From positions 372,001 to 436,000 of the forward strand of contig NW_026870423.1 of NCBI RefSeq assembly GCF_963576545.1: a DNA stretch of 64,000 nt, given 5' to 3'. Source of the DNA: Limanda limanda (taxonomy: Eukaryota; Chordata; Actinopteri; Pleuronectiformes; Pleuronectidae). A program made the position numbers and the translations under genes. Below the pieces are notes generated by a model. That model was not told the DNA's origin, ran no database searches, and saw only the letters and a program-made list of their open reading frames with translations. Below are positions 9,687 to 23,800 of this stretch, piece after piece; position 1 is the stretch's first letter, and each line of letters begins with the position of its first letter.

Positions 9687-12600
9687 AGGTCGGAGAGACT
9701 TGCAAGTAGGCTCTACCCCCACTAAATGGGGTAGCGCGCATCGATCGGTACCATCCTTGAGCTTCTCCGACTTTCGGAAGGGTTAGGGTTAGGGTTAGGG
9801 ATGAAAGCACATAGGAGAAAGAGATATTCTTGAATAACTTTTTTTGTGAAGGTCGGAGAGACTTGCAAATAGGCTCTACCCCCACTAAATGGGGTAGCGC
9901 GCATCGATCGGTACCATCCTTGAGCTTCTCCGACTTTCGGAAGGGTTAGGGTTAGGGTTAGGGATGAAAGCACATAGGAGAAAGAGATATTCTTGAATAA
10001 CTTTTTTTGTGAAGGTCGGAGAGACTTGCAAGTAGGCTCTACCCCCACTAAATGGGGTAGCGCGCATCGATCGGTACCATCCTTGAGCTTCTCCGACTTT
10101 CGGAAGGGTTAGGGTTAGGGTTAGGGATGAAAGCACATAGGAGAAAGAGATATTCTTGAATAACTTTTTTTGTGAAGGTCGGAGAGACTTGGAAAGTGGT
10201 TGCATCTGGACTAATTTGGGTCCTGCAGATCGATTGGTACCATCCCCGAGCTTGTACGACCTTCGGAAGAGGTCGACCGACGAAATTCCCCCAAATCTGA
10301 GGAGATATTCTTGAATAACTTTTTTTGTGAAGGTCGGAGAGACTTGCAAGTAGGCTCTACCCCCACTAAATGGGGTTGCGCGCATCGATCAGTACCATCC
10401 TTGAGCTTCTCCGACTTTCGGAAGGGTTAGGGTTAGGGTTAGGGATGAAAGCACATAGGAGAAAGAGATATTCTTGAATAACTTTTTTTGTGAAGGTCGG
10501 AGAGACTTGCAAGTAGGCTTTACCCCCACTAAATGGGGTAGCGCGCATCGATCGGTACCATCCTTGAGCTTCTCCGACTTTCGGAAGGGTTAGGGTTAGG
10601 GTTAGGGATGAAAGCACATAGGAGAAAGAGATATTCTTGAATAACTTTTTTTGTGAAGGTCGGAGAGACTTGCAAGTAGGCTCTACCCCCACTAAATGGG
10701 GTAGCGCGCATCGATCGGTACCATCCTTGAGCTTCTCCGACTTTCGGAAGGGTTAGGGTTAGGGTTAGGGATGAAAGCACATAGGAGAAAGAGATATTCT
10801 TGAATAACTTTTTTTGTGAAGGTCGGAGAGACTTGCAAGTAGGCTCTACCCCCACTAAATGGGGTAGCGCGCATCGATCGGTACCATCCTTGAGCTTCTC
10901 CGACTTTCGGAAGGGTTAGGGTTAGGGTTAGGGATGAAAGCACATAGGAGAAAGAGATATTCTTGAATAACTTTTTTTGTGAAGGTCGGAGAGACTTGCA
11001 AGTAGGCTCTACCCCCACTAAATGGGGTAGCGCGCATCGATCGGTACCATCCTTGAGCTTCTCCGACTTTCGGAAGGGTTAGGGTTAGGGTTAGGGATGA
11101 AAGCACATAGGAGAAAGAGATATTCTTGAATAACTTTTTTTGTGAAGGTCGGAGAGACTTGCAAGTAGGCTCTACCCCCACTAAATGGGGTAGCGCGCAT
11201 CGATCAGTACCATCCTTGAGCTTCTCCGACTTTCGGAAGGGTTAGGGTTAGGGTTAGGGATGAAAGCACATAGGAGAAAGAGATATTCTTGAATAACTTT
11301 TTTTGTGAAGGTCGGAGAGACTTGGAAAGTGGTTGCATCTGGACTAATTTGGGTCCTGCGGATCGATTGGTACCATCCCCGAGCTTGTACGACCTTCGGA
11401 AGAGGTCGACCGACGAAATTCCCCCAAATCTGAGGAGATATTCTTGAATAACTTTTTTTGTGAAGGTCGGAGAGACTTGCAAGTAGGCTCTACCCCCACT
11501 AAATGGGGTAGCGCGCATCGATCGGTACCATCCTTGAGCTTCTCCGACTTTCGGAAGGGTTAGGGTTAGGGTTAGGGATGAAAGCACATAGGAGAAAGAG
11601 ATATTCTTGAATAACTTTTTTTGTGAAGGTCGGAGAGACTTGCAAGTAGGCTCTACCCCCACTAAATGGGGTAGCGCGCATCGATCGGTACCATCCTTGA
11701 GCTTCTCCGACTTTCGGAAGGGTTAGGGTTAGGGTTAGGGATGAAAGCACATAGGAGAAAGAGATATTCTTGAATAACTTTTTTTGTGAAGGTCGGAGAG
11801 ACTTGCAAGTAGGCTCTACCCCCACTAAATGGGGTAGCGCGCATCGATCGGTACCATCCTTGAGCTTCTCCGACTTTCGGAAGGGTTAGGGTTAGGGTTA
11901 GGGATGAAAGCACATAGGAGAAAGAGATATTCTTGAATAACTTTTTTTGTGAAGGTCGGAGAGACTTGCAAGTAGGCTCTACCCCCACTAAATGGGGTAG
12001 CGCGCATCGATCAGTACCATCCTTGAGCTTCTCCGACTTTCGGAAGGGTTAGGGTTAGGGTTAGGGATGAAAGCACATAGGAGAAAGAGATATTCTTGAA
12101 TAACTTTTTTTGTGAAGGTCGGAGAGACTTGGAAAGTGGTTGCATCTGGACTAATTTGGGTCCTGCGGATCGATTGGTACCATCCCCGAGCTTGTACGAC
12201 CTTCGGAAGAGGTCGACCGACGAAATTCCCCCAAATCTGAGGAGATATTCTTGAATAACTTTTTTTGTGAAGGTCGGAGAGACTTGCAAGTAGGCTCTAC
12301 CCCCACTAAATGGGGTAGCGCGCATCGATCGGTACCATCCTTGAGCTTCTCCGACTTTCGGAAGGGTTAGGGTTAGGGTTAGGGATGAAAGCACATAGGA
12401 GAAAGAGATATTCTTGAATAACTTTTTTTGTGAAGGTCGGAGAGACTTGCAAGTAGGCTCTACCCCCACTAAATGGGGTAGCGCGCATCGATCAGTACCA
12501 TCCTTGAGCTTCTCCGACTTTCGGAAGGGTTAGGGTTAGGGTTAGGGATGAAAGCACATAGGAGAAAGAGATATTCTTGAATAACTTTTTTTGTGAAGGT

Positions 12601-12751
12601 CGGAGAGACTTGGAAAGTGGTTGCATCTGGACTAATTTGGGTCCTGCGGATCGATTGGTACCATCCCCGAGCTTGTACGACCTTCGGAAGAGGTCGACCG
12701 ACGAAATTCCCCCAAATCTGAGGAGATATTCTTGAATAACTTTTTTTGTGA
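9687..12751 (+). repeat. Family L higher-order repeat, copy 4 (3065 bp, lacks first A)
   Basis: Pattern A3-B-A6-B-A4-B-A2-B. It equals the preceding unit minus the leading A47T monomer and with the telomere unit intact (3222 - 163 + 6 = 3065). The G20A marker is at 9850 and the CAG-type B at 10176. The part from 10176 onward is the left portion of an 8.06-kb duplicated segment. Confidence 0.87.
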
Positions 12752-15700
12752 AGGTCGGAGAGACTTGCAAGTAGGCTCTACCCCCACTAAATGGGGTAGC
12801 GCGCATCGATCGGTACCATCCTTGAGCTTCTCCGACTTTCGGAAGGGTTAGGGTTAGGGTTAGGGATGAAAGCACATAGGAGAAAGAGATATTCTTGAAT
12901 AACTTTTTTTGTGAAGGTCGGAGAGACTTGCAAGTAGGCTCTACCCCCACTAAATGGGGTAGCGCGCATCGATCGGTACTATCCTTGAGCTTCTCCGACT
13001 TTCGGAAGGGTTAGGGTTAGGGTTAGGGATGAAAGCACATAGGAGAAAGAGATATTCTTGAATAACTTTTTTTGTGAAGGTCGGAGAGACTTGCAAGTAG
13101 GCTCTACCCCCACTAAATGGGGTAGCGCGCATCTATCGGTACCATCCTTGAGCTTCTCCGACTTTCGGAAGGGTTAGGGTTAGGGTTAGGGATGAAAGCA
13201 CATAGGAGAAAGAGATATTCTTGAATAACTTTTTTTGTGAAGGTCGGAGAGACTTGCAAGTAGGCTCTACCCCCACTAAATGGGGTAGCGCGCATCGATC
13301 GGTACAATCCTTGAGCTTCTCCGACTTTCGGAAGGGTTAGGGTTAGGGTTAGGGATGAAAGCACATAGGAGAAAGAGATATTCTTGAATAACTTTTTTTG
13401 TGAAGGTCGGAGAGACTTGCAAGTAGGCTCTACCCCCACTAAATGGGGTAGTGCGCATCGATCAGTACCATCCTTGAGCTTCTCCGACTTTCGGAAGGGT
13501 TAGGGTTAGGGTTAGGGATGAAAGCACATAGGAGAAAGAGATATTCTTGAATAACTTTTTTTGTGAAGGTCGGAGAGACTTGGAAAGTGGTTGCATCTGT
13601 ACTAATTTGGGTCCTGCGGATCGATTGGTACCATCCCCGAGCTTGTACGACCTTCGGAAGAGGTCGACCGACGAAATTCCCCCAAATCTGAGGAGATATT
13701 CTTGAATAACTTTTTTTGTGAAGGTCGGAGAGACTTGCAAGTAGGCTCTACCCCCACTAAATGGGGTAGCGCGCATCGATCGGTACCATCCTTGAGCTTC
13801 TCCGACTTTCGGAAGGGTTAGGGTTAGGGTTAGGGATGAAAGCACATAGGAGAAAGAGATATTCTTGAATAACTTTTTTTGTGAAGGTCGGAGAGACTTG
13901 CAAGTAGGCTCTACCCCCACTAAATGGGGTAGCGCGCATCGATCGGTACCATCCTTGAGCTTCTCCGACTTTCGGAAGGGTTAGGGTTAGGGTTAGGGAT
14001 GAAAGCACATAGGAGAAAGAGATATTCTTGAATAACTTTTTTTGTGAAGGTCGGAGAGACTTGCAAGTAGGCTCTACCCCCACTAAATGGGGTAGCGCGC
14101 ATCGATCGGTACCATCCTTGAGCTTCTCCGACTTTCGGAAGGGTTAGGGTTAGGGTTAGGGATGAAAGCACATAGGAGAAAGAGATATTCTTGAATAACT
14201 TTTTTTGTGAAGGTCGGAGAGACTTGCAAGTAGGCTCTACCCCCACTAAATGGGGTAGCGCGCATCGATCGGTACCATCCTTGAGCTTCTCCGACTTTCG
14301 GAAGGGTTAGGGTTAGGGTTAGGGATGAAAGCACATAGGAGAAAGAGATATTCTTGAATAACTTTTTTTGTGAAGGTCGGAGAGACTTGAAAAGTGGTTG
14401 CATCTGGACTAATTTGGGTCCTGCGGATCGATTGGTACCATCCCCGAGCTTGTACGACCTTCGGAAGAGGTCGACCGACGAAATTCCCCCAAATCTGAGG
14501 AGATATTCTTGAATAACTTTTTTTGTGAAGGTCGGAGAGACTTGCAAGTAGGCTCTACCCCCACTAAATGGGGTAGCGCACATCGATCGGTACCATCCTT
14601 GAGCTTCTCCGACTTTCGGAAGGGTTAGGGTTAGGGTTAGGGATGAAAGCACATAGGAGAAAGAGATATTCTTGAATAACTTTTTTTGTGAAGGTCGGAG
14701 AGACTTGCAAGTAGGCTCTACCCCCACTAAATGGGGTAGCGCGCATCGATCAGTACCATCCTTGAGCTTCTCCGACTTTTGGAAGGGTTAGGGTTAGGGT
14801 TAGGGATGAAAGCACATAGGAGAAAGAGATATTCTTGAATAACTTTTTTTGTGAAGGTCGGAGAGACTTGCAAGTAGGCTCTATCCCCACTAAATGGGGT
14901 AGCGCGCATCGATCGGTACCATCCTTGAGCTTCTCCGACTTTCGGAAGGGTTAGGGTTAGGGATGAAAGCACATAGGAGAAAGAGATATTCTTGAATAAC
15001 TTTTTTTGTGAAGGTCGGAGAGACTTGCAAGTAGGCTCTACCCCCACTAAATGGGGTAGCGCGCATCGATCGGTACCATCCTTGAGCTTCTCCGACTTTC
15101 GGAAGGGTTAGGGTTAGGGTTAGGGATGAAAGCACATAGGAGAAAGAGATATTCTTGAATAACTTTTTTTGTGAAGGTCGGAGAGACTTGCAAGTAGGCT
15201 CTACCCCCACTAAATGGGGTAGCGCGCATCGATCGGTACCATCCTTGAGCTTCTCCGACTTTCGGAAGGGTTAGGGTTAGGGTTAGGGATGAAAGCACAT
15301 AGGAGAAAGAGATATTCTTGAATAACTTTTTTTGTGAAGGTCGGAGAGACTTGGAAAGTGGTTGCATCTGGACTAATTTGGGTCCTGCGGATCGATTGGT
15401 ACCATCCCCGAGCTTGTACGACCTTCGGAAGAGGTCGACCGACGAAATTCCCCCAAATCTGAGGAGATATTCTTGAATAACTTTTTTTGTGAAGGTCGGA
15501 GAGACTTGCAAGTAGGCTCTACCCCCACTAAATGGGGTAGCGCACATCGATCGGTACCATCCTTGAGCTTCTCCGACTTTCGGAAGGGTTAGGGTTAGGG
15601 TTAGGGATGAAAGCACATAGGAGAAAGAGATATTCTTGAATAACTTTTTTTGTGAAGGTCGGAGAGACTTGCAAGTAGGCTCTACCCCCACTAAATGGGG

Positions 15701-15981
15701 TAGCGCGCATCGATCGGTACCATCCTTGAGCTTCTCCGACTTTCGGAAGGGTTAGGGTTAGGGTTAGGGATGAAAGCACATAGGAGAAAGAGATATTCTT
15801 GAATAACTTTTTTTGTGAAGGTCGGAGAGACTTGCAAGTAGGCTCTACCCCCACTAAATGGGGTAGCGCGCATCGATCGGTACCATCCTTGAGCTTCTCC
15901 GACTTTCGGAAGGGTTAGGGTTAGGGTTAGGGATGAAAGCACATAGGAGAAAGAGATATTCTTGAATAACTTTTTTTGTGA
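12752..15981 (+). repeat. Mixed block with private markers, first copy
   Basis: Pattern A5-B-A4-B-A5-B-A3. It holds unusual monomers: C66T at 12980, G57T in the monomer at 13078, C66A in the monomer at 13241, C49T with G61A at 13404, and a B with CTGTAC at 13567. The first family R markers of the window appear here: G52A at 14529 and 15493, and C89T at 14692. The A monomer at 14855 has both C30T and a shortened telomere tract. Nearly all of these markers recur 8064 bp to the right. Confidence 0.88.
14855..15011 (+). repeat. A monomer with shortened telomere tract and C30T (157 bp)
   Basis: Tract at 14948-14962 lacks one unit. Its duplicate at 22919 shares C30T but keeps 21 bp, so the two changes are separate events. 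Confidence 0.94.
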
Positions 15982-18900
15982 AGGTCGGAGAGACTTGGAA
16001 AGTGGTTGCATCTGGACTAATTTGGGTCCTGCAGATCGATTGGTACCATCCCCGAGCTTGTACGACCTTCGGAAGAGGTCGACCGACGAAATTCCCCCAA
16101 ATCTGAGGAGATATTCTTGAATAACTTTTTTTGTGAAGGTCGGAGAGACTTGCAAGTAGGCTCTACCCCCACTAAATGGGGTTGCGCGCATCGATCAGTA
16201 CCATCCTTGAGCTTCTCCGACTTTCGGAAGGGTTAGGGTTAGGGTTAGGGATGAAAGCACATAGGAGAAAGAGATATTCTTGAATAACTTTTTTTGTGAA
16301 GGTCGGAGAGACTTGCAAGTAGGCTTTACCCCCACTAAATGGGGTAGCGCGCATCGATCGGTACCATCCTTGAGCTTCTCCGACTTTCGGAAGGGTTAGG
16401 GTTAGGGTTAGGGATGAAAGCACATAGGAGAAAGAGATATTCTTGAATAACTTTTTTTGTGAAGGTCGGAGAGACTTGCAAGTAGGCTCTACCCCCACTA
16501 AATGGGGTAGCGCGCATCGATCGGTACCATCCTTGAGCTTCTCCGACTTTCGGAAGGGTTAGGGTTAGGGTTAGGGATGAAAGCACATAGGAGAAAGAGA
16601 TATTCTTGAATAACTTTTTTTGTGAAGGTCGGAGAGACTTGCAAGTAGGCTCTACCCCCACTAAATGGGGTAGCGCGCATCGATCGGTACCATCCTTGAG
16701 CTTCTCCGACTTTCGGAAGGGTTAGGGTTAGGGTTAGGGATGAAAGCACATAGGAGAAAGAGATATTCTTGAATAACTTTTTTTGTGAAGGTCGGAGAGA
16801 CTTGCAAGTAGGCTCTACCCCCACTAAATGGGGTAGCGCGCATCGATCGGTACCATCCTTGAGCTTCTCCGACTTTCGGAAGGGTTAGGGTTAGGGTTAG
16901 GGATGAAAGCACATAGGAGAAAGAGATATTCTTGAATAACTTTTTTTGTGAAGGTCGGAGAGACTTGCAAGTAGGCTCTACCCCCACTAAATGGGGTAGC
17001 GCGCATCGATCAGTACCATCCTTGAGCTTCTCCGACTTTCGGAAGGGTTAGGGTTAGGGTTAGGGATGAAAGCACATAGGAGAAAGAGATATTCTTGAAT
17101 AACTTTTTTTGTGAAGGTCGGAGAGACTTGGAAAGTGGTTGCATCTGGACTAATTTGGGTCCTGCGGATCGATTGGTACCATCCCCGAGCTTGTACGACC
17201 TTCGGAAGAGGTCGACCGACGAAATTCCCCCAAATCTGAGGAGATATTCTTGAATAACTTTTTTTGTGAAGGTCGGAGAGACTTGCAAGTAGGCTCTACC
17301 CCCACTAAATGGGGTAGCGCGCATCGATCGGTACCATCCTTGAGCTTCTCCGACTTTCGGAAGGGTTAGGGTTAGGGTTAGGGATGAAAGCACATAGGAG
17401 AAAGAGATATTCTTGAATAACTTTTGTTGTGAAGGTCGGAGAGACTTGCAAGTAGGCTCTACCCCCACTAAATGGGGTAGCGCGCATCGATCGGTACCAT
17501 CCTTGAGCTTCTCCGACTTTCGGAAGGGTTAGGGTTAGGGTTAGGGATGAAAGCACATAGGAGAAAGAGATATTCTTGAATAACTTTTTTTGTGAAGGTC
17601 GGAGAGACTTGCAAGTAGGCTCTACCCCCACTAAATGGGGTAGCGCGCATCGATCAGTACCATCCTTGAGCTTCTCCGACTTTCGGAAGGGTTAGGGTTA
17701 GGGTTAGGGATGAAAGCACATAGGAGAAAGAGATATTCTTGAATAACTTTTTTTGTGAAGGTCGGAGAGACTTGGAAAGTGGTTGCATCTGGACTAATTT
17801 GGGTCCTGCGGATCGATTGGTACCATCCCCGAGCTTGTACGACCTTCGGAAGAGGTCGACCGACGAAATTCCCCCAAATCTGAGGAGATATTCTTGAATA
17901 ACTTTTTTTGTGAAGGTCGGAGAGACTTGCAAGTAGGCTCTACCCCCACTAAATGGGGTAGCGCGCATCGATCGGTACCATCCTTGAGCTTCTCCGACTT
18001 TCGGAAGGGTTAGGGTTAGGGTTAGGGATGAAAGCACATAGGAGAAAGAGATATTCTTGAATAACTTTTTTTGTGAAGGTCGGAGAGACTTGCAAGTAGG
18101 CTCTACCCCCACTAAATGGGGTAGCGCGCATCGATCAGTACCATCCTTGAGCTTCTCCGACTTTCGGAAGGGTTAGGGTTAGGGTTAGGGATGAAAGCAC
18201 ATAGGAGAAAGAGATATTCTTGAATAACTTTTTTTGTGAAGGTCGGAGAGACTTGGAAAGTGGTTGCATCTGGACTAATTTGGGTCCTGCAGATCGATTG
18301 GTACCATCCCCGAGCTTGTACGACCTTCGGAAGAGGTCGACCGACGAAATTCCCCCAAATCTGAGGAGATATTCTTGAATAACTTTTTTTGTGAAGGTCG
18401 GAGAGACTTGCAAGTAGGCTCTACCCCCACTAAATGGGGTTGCGCGCATCGATCAGTACCATCCTTGAGCTTCTCCGACTTTCGGAAGGGTTAGGGTTAG
18501 GGTTAGGGATGAAAGCACATAGGAGAAAGAGATATTCTTGAATAACTTTTTTTGTGAAGGTCGGAGAGACTTGCAAGTAGGCTTTACCCCCACTAAATGG
18601 GGTAGCGCGCATCGATCGGTACCATCCTTGAGCTTCTCCGACTTTCGGAAGGGTTAGGGTTAGGGTTAGGGATGAAAGCACATAGGAGAAAGAGATATTC
18701 TTGAATAACTTTTTTTGTGAAGGTCGGAGAGACTTGCAAGTAGGCTCTACCCCCACTAAATGGGGTAGCGCGCATCGATCGGTACCATCCTTGAGCTTCT
18801 CCGACTTTCGGAAGGGTTAGGGTTAGGGTTAGGGATGAAAGCACATAGGAGAAAGAGATATTCTTGAATAACTTTTTTTGTGAAGGTCGGAGAGACTTGC

Positions 18901-20815
18901 AAGTAGGCTCTACCCCCACTAAATGGGGTAGCGCGCATCGATCGGTACCATCCTTGAGCTTCTCCGACTTTCGGAAGGGTTAGGGTTAGGGTTAGGGATG
19001 AAAGCACATAGGAGAAAGAGATATTCTTGAATAACTTTTTTTGTGAAGGTCGGAGAGACTTGCAAGTAGGCTCTACCCCCACTAAATGGGGTAGCGCGCA
19101 TCGATCGGTACCATCCTTGAGCTTCTCCGACTTTCGGAAGGGTTAGGGTTAGGGTTAGGGATGAAAGCACATAGGAGAAAGAGATATTCTTGAATAACTT
19201 TTTTTGTGAAGGTCGGAGAGACTTGCAAGTAGGCTCTACCCCCACTAAATGGGGTAGCGCGCATCGATCAGTACCATCCTTGAGCTTCTCCGACTTTCGG
19301 AAGGGTTAGGGTTAGGGTTAGGGATGAAAGCACATAGGAGAAAGAGATATTCTTGAATAACTTTTTTTGTGAAGGTCGGAGAGACTTGGAAAGTGGTTGC
19401 ATCTGGACTAATTTGGGTCCTGCGGATCGATTGGTACCATCCCCGAGCTTGTACGACCTTCGGAAGAGGTCGACCGACGAAATTCCCCCAAATCTGAGGA
19501 GATATTCTTGAATAACTTTTTTTGTGAAGGTCGGAGAGACTTGCAAGTAGGCTCTACCCCCACTAAATGGGGTAGCGCGCATCGATCGGTACCATCCTTG
19601 AGCTTCTCCGACTTTCGGAAGGGTTAGGGTTAGGGTTAGGGATGAAAGCACATAGGAGAAAGAGATATTCTTGAATAACTTTTTTTGTGAAGGTCGGAGA
19701 GACTTGCAAGTAGGCTCTACCCCCACTAAATGGGGTAGCGCGCATCGATCGGTACCATCCTTGAGCTTCTCCGACTTTCGGAAGGGTTAGGGTTAGGGTT
19801 AGGGATGAAAGCACATAGGAGAAAGAGATATTCTTGAATAACTTTTTTTGTGAAGGTCGGAGAGACTTGCAAGTAGGCTCTACCCCCACTAAATGGGGTA
19901 GCGCGCATCGATCGGTACCATCCTTGAGCTTCTCCGACTTTCGGAAGGGTTAGGGTTAGGGTTAGGGATGAAAGCACATAGGAGAAAGAGATATTCTTGA
20001 ATAACTTTTTTTGTGAAGGTCGGAGAGACTTGCAAGTAGGCTCTACCCCCACTAAATGGGGTAGCGCGCATCGATCAGTACCATCCTTGAGCTTCTCCGA
20101 CTTTCGGAAGGGTTAGGGTTAGGGTTAGGGATGAAAGCACATAGGAGAAAGAGATATTCTTGAATAACTTTTTTTGTGAAGGTCGGAGAGACTTGGAAAG
20201 TGGTTGCATCTGGACTAATTTGGGTCCTGCGGATCGATTGGTACCATCCCCGAGCTTGTACGACCTTCGGAAGAGGTCGACCGACGAAATTCCCCCAAAT
20301 CTGAGGAGATATTCTTGAATAACTTTTTTTGTGAAGGTCGGAGAGACTTGCAAGTAGGCTCTACCCCCACTAAATGGGGTAGCGCGCATCGATCGGTACC
20401 ATCCTTGAGCTTCTCCGACTTTCGGAAGGGTTAGGGTTAGGGTTAGGGATGAAAGCACATAGGAGAAAGAGATATTCTTGAATAACTTTTTTTGTGAAGG
20501 TCGGAGAGACTTGCAAGTAGGCTCTACCCCCACTAAATGGGGTAGCGCGCATCGATCAGTACCATCCTTGAGCTTCTCCGACTTTCGGAAGGGTTAGGGT
20601 TAGGGTTAGGGATGAAAGCACATAGGAGAAAGAGATATTCTTGAATAACTTTTTTTGTGAAGGTCGGAGAGACTTGGAAAGTGGTTGCATCTGGACTAAT
20701 TTGGGTCCTGCGGATCGATTGGTACCATCCCCGAGCTTGTACGACCTTCGGAAGAGGTCGACCGACGAAATTCCCCCAAATCTGAGGAGATATTCTTGAA
20801 TAACTTTTTTTGTGA
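15982..20815 (+). repeat. Return of family L monomers across the duplication joint
   Basis: CAG-type B monomers at 15982 and 18240 are each followed by the A47T/G61A, C27T, three or more plain A, G61A order typical of family L. The stretch 17270-18239 (A3-B-A2) joins the two copies of the 8.06-kb segment. No G52A or C89T markers were seen here. Confidence 0.82.
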
Positions 20816-23800
20816 AGGTCGGAGAGACTTGCAAGTAGGCTCTACCCCCACTAAATGGGGTAGCGCGCATCGATCGGTACCATCCTTGAGCTTCTCCGAC
20901 TTTCGGAAGGGTTAGGGTTAGGGTTAGGGATGAAAGCACATAGGAGAAAGAGATATTCTTGAATAACTTTTTTTGTGAAGGTCGGAGAGACTTGCAAGTA
21001 GGCTCTACCCCCACTAAATGGGGTAGCGCGCATCGATCGGTACTATCCTTGAGCTTCTCCGACTTTCGGAAGGGTTAGGGTTAGGGTTAGGGATGAAAGC
21101 ACATAGGAGAAAGAGATATTCTTGAATAACTTTTTTTGTGAAGGTCGGAGAGACTTGCAAGTAGGCTCTACCCCCACTAAATGGGGTAGCGCGCATCGAT
21201 CGGTACCATCCTTGAGCTTCTCCGACTTTCGGAAGGGTTAGGGTTAGGGTTAGGGATGAAAGCACATAGGAGAAAGAGATATTCTTGAATAACTTTTTTT
21301 GTGAAGGTCGGAGAGACTTGCAAGTAGGCTCTACCCCCACTAAATGGGGTAGCGCGCATCGATCGGTACAATCCTTGAGCTTCTCCGACTTTCGGAAGGG
21401 TTAGGGTTAGGGTTAGGGATGAAAGCACATAGGAGAAAGAGATATTCTTGAATAACTTTTTTTGTGAAGGTCGGAGAGACTTGCAAGTAGGCTCTACCCC
21501 CACTAAATGGGGTAGTGCGCATCGATCAGTACCATCCTTGAGCTTCTCCGACTTTCGGAAGGGTTAGGGTTAGGGTTAGGGATGAAAGCACATAGGAGAA
21601 AGAGATATTCTTGAATAACTTTTTTTGTGAAGGTCGGAGAGACTTGGAAAGTGGTTGCATCTGTACTAATTTGGGTCCTGCGGATCGATTGGTACCATCC
21701 CCGAGCTTGTACGACCTTCGGAAGAGGTCGACCGACGAAATTCCCCCAAATCTGAGGAGATATTCTTGAATAACTTTTTTTGTGAAGGTCGGAGAGACTT
21801 GCAAGTAGGCTCTACCCCCACTAAATGGGGTAGCGCGCATCGATCGGTACCATCCTTGAGCTTCTCCGACTTTCGGAAGGGTTAGGGTTAGGGTTAGGGA
21901 TGAAAGCACATAGGAGAAAGAGATATTCTTGAATAACTTTTTTTGTGAAGGTCGGAGAGACTTGCAAGTAGGCTCTACCCCCACTAAATGGGGTAGCGCG
22001 CATCGATCGGTACCATCCTTGAGCTTCTCCGACTTTCGGAAGGGTTAGGGTTAGGGTTAGGGATGAAAGCACATAGGAGAAAGAGATATTCTTGAATAAC
22101 TTTTTTTGTGAAGGTCGGAGAGACTTGCAAGTAGGCTCTACCCCCACTAAATGGGGTAGCGCGCATCGATCGGTACCATCCTTGAGCTTCTCCGACTTTC
22201 GGAAGGGTTAGGGTTAGGGTTAGGGATGAAAGCACATAGGAGAAAGAGATATTCTTGAATAACTTTTTTTGTGAAGGTCGGAGAGACTTGCAAGTAGGCT
22301 CTACCCCCACTAAATGGGGTAGCGCGCATCGATCGGTACCATCCTTGAGCTTCTCCGACTTTCGGAAGGGTTAGGGTTAGGGTTAGGGATGAAAGCACAT
22401 AGGAGAAAGAGATATTCTTGAATAACTTTTTTTGTGAAGGTCGGAGAGACTTGAAAAGTGGTTGCATCTGGACTAATTTGGGTCCTGCGGATCAATTGGT
22501 ACCATCCCCGAGCTTGTACGACCTTCGGAAGAGGTCGACCGACGAAATTCCCCCAAATCTGAGGAGATATTCTTGAATAACTTTTTTTGTGAAGGTCGGA
22601 GAGACTTGCAAGTAGGCTCTACCCCCACTAAATGGGGTAGCGCACATCGATCGGTACCATCCTTGAGCTTCTCCGACTTTCGGAAGGGTTAGGGTTAGGG
22701 TTAGGGATGAAAGCACATAGGAGAAAGAGATATTCTTGAATAACTTTTTTTGTGAAGGTCGGAGAGACTTGCAAGTAGGCTCTACCCCCACTAAATGGGG
22801 TAGCGCGCATCGATCAGTACCATCCTTGAGCTTCTCCGACTTTTGGAAGGGTTAGGGTTAGGGTTAGGGATGAAAGCACATAGGAGAAAGAGATATTCTT
22901 GAATAACTTTTTTTGTGAAGGTCGGAGAGACTTGCAAGTAGGCTCTATCCCCACTAAATGGGGTAGCGCGCATCGATCGGTACCATCCTTGAGCTTCTCC
23001 GACTTTCGGAAGGGTTAGGGTTAGGGTTAGGGATGAAAGCACATAGGAGAAAGAGATATTCTTGAATAACTTTTTTTGTGAAGGTCGGAGAGACTTGCAA
23101 GTAGGCTCTACCCCCACTAAATGGGGTAGCGCGCATCGATCGGTACCATCCTTGAGCTTCTCCGACTTTCGGAAGGGTTAGGGTTAGGGTTAGGGATGAA
23201 AGCACATAGGAGAAAGAGATATTCTTGAATAACTTTTTTTGTGAAGGTCGGAGAGACTTGCAAGTAGGCTCTACCCCCACTAAATGGGGTAGCGCGCATC
23301 GATCGGTACCATCCTTGAGCTTCTCCGACTTTCGGAAGGGTTAGGGTTAGGGTTAGGGATGAAAGCACATAGGAGAAAGAGATATTCTTGAATAACTTTT
23401 TTTGTGAAGGTCGGAGAGACTTGGAAAGTGGTTGCATCTGGACTAATTTGGGTCCTGCGGATCGATTGGTACCATCCCCGAGCTTGTACGACCTTCGGAA
23501 GAGGTCGACCGACGAAATTCCCCCAAATCTGAGGAGATATTCTTGAATAACTTTTTTTGTGAAGGTCGGAGAGACTTGCAAGTAGGCTCTACCCCCACTA
23601 AATGGGGTAGCGCACATCGATCGGTACCATCCTTGAGCTTCTCCGACTTTCGGAAGGGTTAGGGTTAGGGTTAGGGATGAAAGCACATAGGAGAAAGAGA
23701 TATTCTTGAATAACTTTTTTTGTGAAGGTCGGAGAGACTTGCAAGTAGGCTCTACCCCCACTAAATGGGGTAGCGCGCATCGATCGGTACCATCCTTGAG

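Larger units (their letters stand above)
10176..17269 (+). repeat. 8.06-kb-offset duplication, left copy (7094 bp)
   Basis: B spacing (6,4,2,5,4,5,3,6 A monomers) and private variants match 18240-25339. Shared: C66T (12980 and 21044), C66A, C49T/G61A, the CTGTAC B, the GAAAAG B (14374 and 22438), and C30T in the A monomers at 14855 and 22919. Private to this copy: G57T in the monomer at 13078, loss of TTAGGG in the monomer at 14855, and a G inside the T run at 17426. The copies sit in tandem at 8064 bp, rising to 8070 bp after the 6-bp loss. Confidence 0.88.
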